The notes under the pieces are model-generated. The model searched no databases and was not told where the DNA came from. It worked only from the letters and a program-made list of their open reading frames with translations. This document shows, one piece after another, positions 56,310 to 64,000 of a stretch of DNA of 64,000 bases (position 1 is its first letter; every line of letters starts with the position of its first letter). The stretch lies in NCBI GenBank assembly GCA_032622095.1, contig CP136062.1, positions 154,932,875 to 154,996,874 of the forward strand. Direction: 5' to 3'. This stretch comes from Siphonodentalium dalli (lineage: Eukaryota > Mollusca > Scaphopoda > Gadilida > Siphonodentaliidae). The position numbers were made by a program, and so were the translations under genes.

Positions 56310-56594
56310 CGACGATATTTGATATATAGGGTTACTTTTGTCCACTGGGTGTTTTGGACGAGTCGAGTCGTGAGCCCGACCTGACCTTGACCTTCAAAAT
56401 GATCAATTCAAGGTCAAATCTGGTAAAACCGGATGGATTTCGACGGATACTTTTGTCAGGTACTTTTGTCCGGGCAGTGTTTTGGACGGGTCAAATCGTG
56501 AACCCACCTCACCTTGACAATTCAAGGTCAAATCGCGCAATTCGCCGAAAAGCAGAGGGGGAACAGCCCAGACGAAGTCGGGTCCACCGTCTAG

Positions 56595-56619
56595 TCTACA
56601 ATATAATTTGAGACTTCCG

Positions 56620-56650
<31 letters not shown>

Positions 56651-57459
56651 ATATATGTGGGTACTTCATGGAATCGAAAACGCGTGAACAGATTGAGTTC
56701 AAATTTCGTATATAAGTGTAAAATCCCACGGACACCGTCGTGTTCGCGTTTTGGAGAAGCTCAGAGCACCCGTTCTCCAATCTCAGTCACAAAAAACGGC
56801 ACTGTGGTGGTTAATCAAGTGATAATTTAATGAGCGTTTGTTTTTGACGCATCGCTATAAAGAGCGTCTGTTTACCATTCAACGTTATTAGCATCTGCAG
56901 AGAGATATACGGGAACAATACTTTTGAGTGGTTAGCTATGCGGGGAGATTTATTGGATGCCATAGTACTCTTACAACATCATTGTTATAGTATGTATGAC
57001 ACTTAGGTCAGGGCTTATGGGGGGGGGGGGTAGTTAGTGTGGATATAGGCATATGCTTCTCAGAAATCCCGGTTACAAACCAACACTCACAATTTCGTCT
57101 TTTGCATCAGATACCAACACCTCGACCGATCGGGACGAAACTTGGTACGTGAGTGTAGTTTGATCAGGTGATCGTCGTTGTCGTATTGGCGAGCCCGTGC
57201 GACGCCCGTGCAGCGCACGCGCAGACGAGATCTCGGAAACGGGTGGAGCTATCGACTTGAAATTTGGTTTTTGAATAGCCCGGACAACGTCGGGCTGAAC
57301 AATTTTTCATCGGGTCAGTTCTTTCCGCCCGATGTACCTTAAATCTTTTAGGGACGGGTACCATAATTTCTCTTGATTAAAAAGGCACAATTAACTCGTT
57401 GAAAGCCAAAAAAATGTCATGTTTCTGACCAACGGCGCCAGTGGCGGCTAACCTGCTAG
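56595..57459 (+). mobile_element. Helitron unit H (mosaic)
   Basis: Starts TCTACAATATAATTTGAGAC directly after the CTAG at 56594. It contains an A-type 3' end without its last bases (GGACAACGTCGGGCT, about 57285), then C-type sequence ending CGCCAGTGGCGGCTAACCTG, CTAG. Confidence 0.78.
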
Positions 57460-58198
57460 TCTACTGTATAATTTGAGAAGTACGTATATATGTATATATG
57501 TGTGTGTGTGTGTGTGTACTTCATAGAATCCAAAACGGCTGCGCGGATCGAGCACAAATTTCGTAGATAGGGGTAAAAACCCACGGGGATCGTCGACGTC
57601 TCGTTTTGGACAAGCTCAGAGCACCGCTTCTCCCTTCCCAGCCACAAAAATCACCGCAATCGGCACTTCGGGGTTAATCGCGTTGTTAGTTAAAGAGCGT
57701 TCCTATCCGCAGTGTTTACATAAAGAGCGTGATTTTCGCTATCGATTCAGATCCAAGAGGCGTAACTCTACATTTTTAATATCTGATTGTTATGTCTGAC
57801 GTTCCTGGGAACGGGGGACATTTTCATGTACCTTAAATCATACCTCTTTTAGGGACGGGTACCATGTCTGTCGTTCCTAGGAAGTGGCAGATTTTCATCG
57901 GGTCAGTTTTCCACCCGATGTACCGTAAATCATACCTCTTTTAAGGACGGGTACCAAAATTTCAAATTAAAAAATTATAAGGCAGAATTAAAATAAATAA
58001 AATTCAAAAATAAAAACAAAATTTTATTACAAAATTAAATAAAATAAATTAAATTAAATAAAAAACAATTAAATAAATATTAAAAAATTCAAAAAAAATT
58101 AAATATTAAAAAATTCAAAACAAATTAAATAAAAACAAAATAATTAAAAAAATGTCATGTTTCTGACCAACCACGCCAGTGGCGGGTTAACCAGCTAG
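57460..58198 (+). mobile_element. Helitron unit I
   Basis: TCTACTGTATAATTTGAGAA to GGTTAACCAGCTAG. C-type core and an A/T-rich run (AAATTAAATAAA) before the terminal hairpin. Confidence 0.82.
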
Positions 58199-58926
58199 TC
58201 TACTATATATTTTGAGACTTCCGTATATATATGTGTGTGTGTGGGTACCTCATAGAATCGAAAACGGCTGCGCGAATCGATCTCAAATTTCGTATATAAG
58301 GGTAAAAACCCATTTGGGATAGTCGACGTCGCATTTTGGACAAGCTCTGAGCACTAATTCTCCATTCCCAATCATCAAAATCACCGCTAACGCCACTTCG
58401 GGGGTTAAGACATGAACGATCTTTATATTGACATATTCGGAGTTGTTAACCGACTAACGCTCTTTATTGCCATCGACATTGCTAACGGCTACCCCATGTG
58501 TACGAAATACGGATGCAAAACGCGAAATGAATTTATCTCGATTAAAAAGGCAGAATTGATCTAAGAGGCGTAACACTAATTTTTTTATTAAAAAGGCAGA
58601 ATTAACTCATTGGAAAACAAAAAATGCGTGTTGTGTGTTAAATCATACCTCTTTTAGGGACGGGTACCATCAATTAGCTCATTGAAAAAAAAAATGCGTG
58701 TTCGTTTTTCCGCCCGAAAAAGGCATAATTAACTCACTGAAAATTAAAAAATTAAATTAAAAATTTAATATAAAAAATTTTAAATTACAAAAAAAATAAA
58801 ATAAAATTACATTGAATTTAAAAAAATAAATATTAAAAAATTAACAAAAAAATTAAATAAAAACAAAATAATTCAAAAAATGTCGTGTTTCTGACCAACC
58901 ACGCCAGTGGCGGGCTAACCTGCTAG
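58199..58926 (+). mobile_element. Helitron unit J
   Basis: TCTACTATATATTTTGAGAC to GGCTAACCTGCTAG; closely like unit I. Confidence 0.82.
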
Positions 58927-60358
58927 TCTATTATATATTTTTTGAAGATCTGTGTGTGTGTGAGAGGGTGAGTGAGGGTGAGTGTGTCAACCCAACTCTG
59001 TGAGGACATTCATATAGTAAAACAATGTCCTCACAATGTTAACAATTTTTTCCCTTAAGGCGACGGAAATTTGTATTTTTGGAAATTTTTGATATTTTTT
59101 CGTCCGCACTAGGCGGAAATGATACTACGCACGCGTTACAAAGATTGCCGTTATTTCGTTAAAGGTAACCTCCGAGTTTGGATATATTTACGAAATAACG
59201 AGGTCCTCACAACTACGGTATTGTTTGAATTTCTAAAGAAATGTCCACACAACGTATGTAATACAAACAAGTGTGTGTGTGTGTGTGTGAGGGTGTGTGT
59301 GTGTGCGTGTGAGGGTGCGTGTGTGTGTGTGCGGGTGTGTGTGTGCGAGGGTGTGAGGGTGTGTGTGTGTGTGTGCGATGAACTCGAAAACGGCCGACCC
59401 GATTTCGATGAAACTTGGTATGTGGGGGTACTTTCGACCGGGAACTGGCATAGGCATATTAATTTACCTGTGCGACGCGACCTTGACCTTCAAAACTCAT
59501 GCAGGCTATTAACAATCGTGTATCTATCCCAAAATATATCTTTTACAATTTCTGATAATTAAATTTTGTTACAGCTGATATTCTTAGGCCAATTGTCGAT
59601 AGATTTATTTTTTGCATATTCACACCGCGCATAGGCTCAAGTCGTTTACAGTTGTCCCCGCGGATAAAAGTTCGCTAAATTGTTATCATATTTATGGTCT
59701 TGAATCTCATCCAAGAATCAATTTAGCTGAAATGGCTTCCGAGTACGAATCTACCGGTGGCCCCCAAGCCGCCAATGCCAACAACATCGACATTGTTCAA
59801 CTTTGACGGCGAGAAAATAATTAGTTATAATTAGTTAAAATTTACCACACACTGCTAATTTATCTTTACGTTGAAACTTGATAATTAATGAGCGTGTGTA
59901 TATGAGGCGCGTTTATATACTTGAGTGGAAATCAAATCGGGTAAAACTGGCGGATTTTTAGGGACGAAATTTGATACATAGGGCATCTCGGTATCCGCTG
60001 GGCCGATTTCCCGGTATCCGCTGGACCGATTTTTTGGGGTGTTGGTGTTGGTGTTGGAATTCTGTCAGACGGATTTTGACGAAATTTGATACTTAGTGGT
60101 AATTTTTTCCAGGGAGTGTTTTGGACGGGTCAAATCGTGACTCCGACCTGACCTTTACCTTCAAAATGATAAATTTGAGGTCAAATCGGGTAAAACCGGA
60201 TGGATTTCGACGGGTACTTTTGTCGGGTACTTTTGTCCGGGCAGTGTTTTGGACGGGTCAAATCGTGACCTTCAAAATGGACAATTCAATGTCAAATCGC
60301 GCAATTCGCCGAAAAACAGAGGGGAAACAGCCCGGACGAAGTCGGGTCCACCTGCTAG
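58927..60358 (+). mobile_element. Helitron unit K with foreign middle
   Basis: TCTATTATATATTTTTTGAA to TCCACCTGCTAG. AGGTCA-type core pieces flank about 430 bases (59500-59930) that do not match any other Helitron here. A (GTGTGTGAGG)n tract lies at 59268-59377. Confidence 0.75.
59732..59806 (+). CDS. short coding-like frame inside Helitron K
   Basis: ATG in a good context (GCTGAAATGG) opens MASEYESTGGPQAANANNID and ends four residues later in TGA. It is GC-richer than its surroundings and differs from the Helitron repeats, so it may be a captured first exon with 5' UTR. At 24 residues this is weak evidence. Confidence 0.3.
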   Translation: MASEYESTGGPQAANANNIDIVQL

Positions 60359-60540
60359 TCTAATATATATATTGTGATTACTATGTGTGTGGGTGTGTGT
60401 GTGTGTGGGTGAGTTAGCTACGGCCGGGAAAACTGCCATACGGATTTTGACGAAATTTGATACCTATGGGTGATTTTGTCCAGGGAATGTTTAAGACGGA
60501 TCAAAACGTGACCCCGACCTGACCTTGATCTTCAAAGAAC
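60359..60540 (+). mobile_element. Helitron unit L, 3' truncated
   Basis: Starts TCTAATATATATATTGTGAT directly after CTAG, has a (TGTGGG)n run and one AGGTCA-type repeat, and ends at CCTTGATCTTCAAAG, where unrelated sequence begins. Confidence 0.75.
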
Positions 60541-62160
60541 GCCGATTTGTTTTCTGACAACTGTCTTCACTCCAGTAATGACATGTTATGATTGAGGGTC
60601 TATTCTCATTGCATACGCGCGTGCGATTAATTGCAGCGTTTTTTAAGGTCGAGCAGCTCTATATGCGTGTTCGATTGCATTCATTCCTCCCACTGATAAG
60701 AGCTCCCCCAAAAGGGGTTGGGTCTGGCGAACACATTCATAGACATGGCTAGGGCAGGCTGAAGGACGATAAAGTACAATTGATTAGGGTGACCACATAT
60801 ATATATATGCTGACACATTAACTTTAATTTTCGTCAATTATATTTACTCAGGTATAAGTTGAGTATATGGAGCCATGCCATCAAAATGACAACAGTTTTA
60901 AGGACACAATTTATATCTAGCTAATTATAATTAGAAATAGAGGGTTCACTTCCATGTAGTTGGTCATAAATATGCATATTTTATTCCTGCTTGAAACGTA
61001 TAATAACGCTATATAGTACGATCACAGCCCAGATTACAGGAGGTTTATGTATATAATTGTTATTATCAGTCAAGATTATCAAAAGTGTACGATTCAAGTA
61101 GTTGAATTAGATCTTTCAACATTTTACTTCATAGTTAGCTAGGTCTGACAAAAATCGCCTTTCTGAATAAAGCTCTTTTAAAACAGTTGTACTCAAACAT
61201 ATGATATCCAGTAAAAATTATGGGGAAAGAGGGGATGAGACTCCAATTTGTTGGATGAAAACAAATAGATTTGCATGTAGGGAGGATGGTAGACCCATGG
61301 CTGGGAGGGATTTTTATGTTCAACCCTGTGTATGGACGTTTTTCTTTTTCAGGACCCACCTCCACCATGAGAGCTCATTTGTATAGACTCTGGCAACAGT
61401 TACAACGATGTACTATAATTGACAAACCAACATTCGAATAGAATAAGTGATGTGACTCAGAATTCGACCTTAAACGTCACACACGCATCGTTTCAGGTCT
61501 CGTTCTGTCGCCAGGACGCTGTTCGCATGAGAGATTGAATTCAATTTGATGGTCATCGGCGGCTTATCCACATGCAAAACGGCACATTATTTTATATCTA
61601 TAAATTCAAAATCTTGGGTATAGTTTTGCGCGAGATTTATTTATTATTTTATTGGCCATCAGTTATGAGAATGACTGTACCCAGACACTATATGTGACCG
61701 AGTGAATCATTCCATTCTCTGAAAATTCAACAGTTCTCAGGACAACCCTACATCTGAACTGAACTGACAATGACGTCATATTTGTGACGTCATAATTCTA
61801 TCCAGTCGCTGACACATGCAGTCTAACAATGTTTTTGTCCGACAAAGTGATACACTATCATAATATTATAGTGTCTACATTTGTTAAAAATATTCCCACG
61901 AAAGTACATAAGCAACTCTACTGTTGCTGAAATTAGTTGAGAAGTATCAGAGGGGTGTTAGGATAATAAATTCCAACAGTTGGAAAAATTGATAACACAT
62001 ATTCAGATTAAATAATGTCTGTTTGTAAGAGAGGTTGGGGGGGGGGCTTTTATGCATGTAGTGGTAAGTGTTTTGAGTGAATTACCCATCATGGATGTTG
62101 GGTTAGGAATTTGTGGTACAATTTGAAGATACGAATATATGCAGGGCACAGGTCCCCAGA
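60541..62160. other. non-coding stretch
   Basis: No exon in phase with either host gene was found. Frames at 61135-61386 overlap on both strands without a domain. Confidence 0.4.
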
Positions 62161-62162
62161 AA

Positions 62163-62223
62163 AAAATTAACCCCACCCAAATGGTACTTAATCCTAGTAC
62201 TATTTGGGTGGGGTAATTAATTT
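62163..62223. repeat. inverted repeat hairpin
   Basis: AATTAACCCCACCCAAAT faces ATTTGGGTGGGGTAATTAAT around a short centre containing GTACTTAATCCTAGTAC. Confidence 0.85.
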
Positions 62224-62780
62224 TCTGATCACTTTTTACAAGACGGGAGAGTGCGAATGAGATTTTTTTTAAAGTGGGAAAGTTGTCGGTTTTCTTCCTA
62301 GAGCCAAGTGCGGACACACAATCTGGTCTCCATATGGTGTTTATGATACTAAATTCATCAGCAAACCATCGATGGACCTGATCGTGGCGATCTCACATTG
62401 CAACAGACCAGATATAATAGTTCGGCTGACCGAATAATATTAAAACGCAGTGTTGAATGTACATTGTATTGTAAACCGCTCAATTCAATTTAGTCTAGAG
62501 AGATCGATATCATGAGTATACATAAATAACAAGTAAATGATGTGCGCATGCGGGCAGATTTTATTGTACTAGCATATACATTTGAAATAATGCGTCAGTT
62601 ATGTGTAGTACATATACATGTATATATTCAATGAATTAATTGTAAGATATATAGTGCGACAACCCATGATTTAAAATGGTAAAATTCGTCAGTGGAAGCC
62701 TCAGGAGATTCAAAATAGCGGCAAAACCCTTCTAATGAATATAGACAGATTTGAGCGATATTAGAGGCCCCTTATTGCAC
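62224..62780. other. non-coding stretch
   Basis: Nothing recognised. Confidence 0.35.
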
Positions 62781-63382
62781 TTAAAGGGGTACTGTACGCC
62801 ATTTTCAATAAATTTCCGGTGATAACAACGACCTATTATCGATAATATATAGAAACATAAGTAATTTGAGTCGAAGATGTATTCTGTAAACGCTCAGGTT
62901 AATAGGCTATCTTAAAATTTAATAATTTAAAAGTTAATAATTTAATATAAATTGAATTTATGGCTGGAGCCATAAAATTGCGTAAATTAAAATACGAATT
63001 TCCGTGTACAAAACGTAATCAAATTATAATTGATGTATACTGGATTAGTAAACCCGTTGGACAAACGATCGTTTGAAATATTATGCCGATACGGGGAGAA
63101 AACTCAAGCCACTCACTGACTTGTGACGATACAATAAAAGTTAAATGAGTATATGGGACTAGTATGCATATAACATAACTTTTATTTGATTTATTTGGTT
63201 GAAAACTGTACAAAAATTACTCGACAACGACAATTTGCATTTTTGCATTCCGGTAAATTTGCCATCCGTAACACTACTTCGTACTCAACAGACTTTCAAA
63301 TAATGGAAAAAATGTTACCTTATTCTCCGACTCGAAGACTATAGAAACAAACAACAACATTTTGGGTACAGTATCCCTTTAA
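62781..63382 (+). mobile_element. MITE with TTAAAGGGGTACTGTAC ends
   Basis: 17-bp terminal inverted repeats (TTAAAGGGGTACTGTAC and GTACAGTATCCCTTTAA, one mismatch). 602 bases, A/T-rich inside, no transposase. Ends resemble but differ from the AAAGGTACTCAATCC family. Confidence 0.8.
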
Positions 63383-63662
63383 GGGAAATAAGGCGTTCCT
63401 TATTGCAAAATCGCAATTGCATCTCTGGCTCCTAATCAGTGTTGCGCAATTAAAGTCTCCCTCGTGAGATCACTAGCGCTCTTCTATGCAAATAGTATAT
63501 AAAATCCGAATAGGTCGACGTGTGGACAGTCACCATGCAGGTAGCACCCATTGCACTATCCGTTACACCATTTGATTCACATGGCGGTTATATAATGTGA
63601 TTATTTGTGTTTGAGGGCAATAAGATTGATTGTTAATTCCACTTAAGCCATATTTAATAAAT
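63383..63662. other. non-coding stretch
   Basis: Nothing recognised. Confidence 0.35.
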
Positions 63663-63793
63663 AGAGCATGGCTTGGAGTGAAATACGCCGATATAGTGCA
63701 TAGTGAGGTTGTGTAATTCACGACGCGAAGCGGAGTGAACTACACAACCGCACTATGCACTATATCGGCGTATTTCACGACAAGTCATGCTCT
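63663..63793. repeat. 131-bp palindromic hairpin
   Basis: The left arm GTGAAATACGCCGATATAGTGCATAG...GGTTGTGTA pairs with the right arm TACACAACC...CTATGCACTATATCGGCGTA; about 58-base arms around CGACGCGAAGCGG. Confidence 0.9.
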
Positions 63794-64000
63794 AATTATT
63801 ATATTGTATCGAACAAATGCAGAAATTTTCAACTTTTACTGAGTTCAGACAATTGATGTTCGCCTTACTGAAGCTTTAATTTGGATCAGCGGCGAAATAA
63901 CAAGTAGTTTCAGAACAAAGTTTGATGTAGTGTTCGTTACTAATTTTAGTAGTCAAAACTACATATGCATAGTGCACGATGGGAGAGACTTGAAGGCGTA
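63794..64000. other. non-coding end of window
   Basis: Nothing recognised. Confidence 0.35.

Larger units (their letters stand above)
47215..56594 (+). mobile_element. Helitron unit G, split by an LTR retrotransposon
   Basis: The left part is 47215-47684 (TCTATTATATATTTTGGAAG, AGGTCA-type core). The right part is 56310-56594, ending CAGACGAAGTCGGG, TCCACCGTCTAG. The two parts read as one element once the LTR retrotransposon and one CGAC are set aside; the consensus GGGATTTCGACGATA at 33871 spans the site. Confidence 0.82.

Overview
This is nuclear DNA of an animal. Genes are split into short exons by long introns with GT/AG splice sites, and the rest is AT-rich sequence full of SINEs, LINEs, MITEs, an LTR retrotransposon and Helitrons. 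No operons, Shine-Dalgarno sites or rRNA/tRNA genes were seen. The repeat types (tRNA-derived SINEs, Helitrons with internal tandem repeats, palindromic MITEs) and a C-type-lectin/peritrophin gene suggest a marine invertebrate, perhaps a lophotrochozoan. That placement is inference, and I cannot name the species.

Region 1 (1-11,000, + strand): the 3' half of a gene whose start lies to the left. Four exons (1776-1926, 3607-3729, 8317-8535, 10359-10969) join in phase. They encode the end of a C-type lectin domain, a peritrophin-A-like chitin-binding domain, a Thr-rich mucin-like stalk and a C-terminal hydrophobic segment. The introns hold a 68-bp minisatellite (upstream side), a piggyBac-like MITE with long palindromes, and a foldback element.

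Region 2 (11,000-20,000): mostly non-coding. It has a broken Crypton-like reading frame (14218-14634) fused to a 527-bp tandem repeat array (14634-16912), then MITEs.

Region 3 (20,000-38,400, - strand): a multi-exon gene I do not recognise. Six well-supported exons (38169-38387, 37398-37532, 34799-34908, 28159-28237, 27084-27136, 26609-26734) and two tentative 3' exons (20583-20652, 20043-20084) keep phase across every junction. Its introns contain two decayed LINEs, MITEs, foldbacks, a SINE and a Helitron.

Region 4 (38,830-60,540): a chain of non-autonomous Helitrons in which CTAG 3' ends mostly abut TC 5' ends of the next unit directly. It includes a nearly identical 2.84-kb tandem duplication. 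One Helitron (starting at 47215) is split by an 8.6-kb LTR retrotransposon (47685-56309, - strand) with 470-483-bp LTRs and a CGAC target duplication. That element has a gag-like frame and an env-like C-terminal fragment but no recognisable pol, and a 970-bp insertion interrupts the env-like region.

Region 5 (60,540-64,000): no gene recognised; one MITE and two long hairpins.

The two host genes show no visible functional link. The window's main story is layered mobile-element invasion around two split genes.
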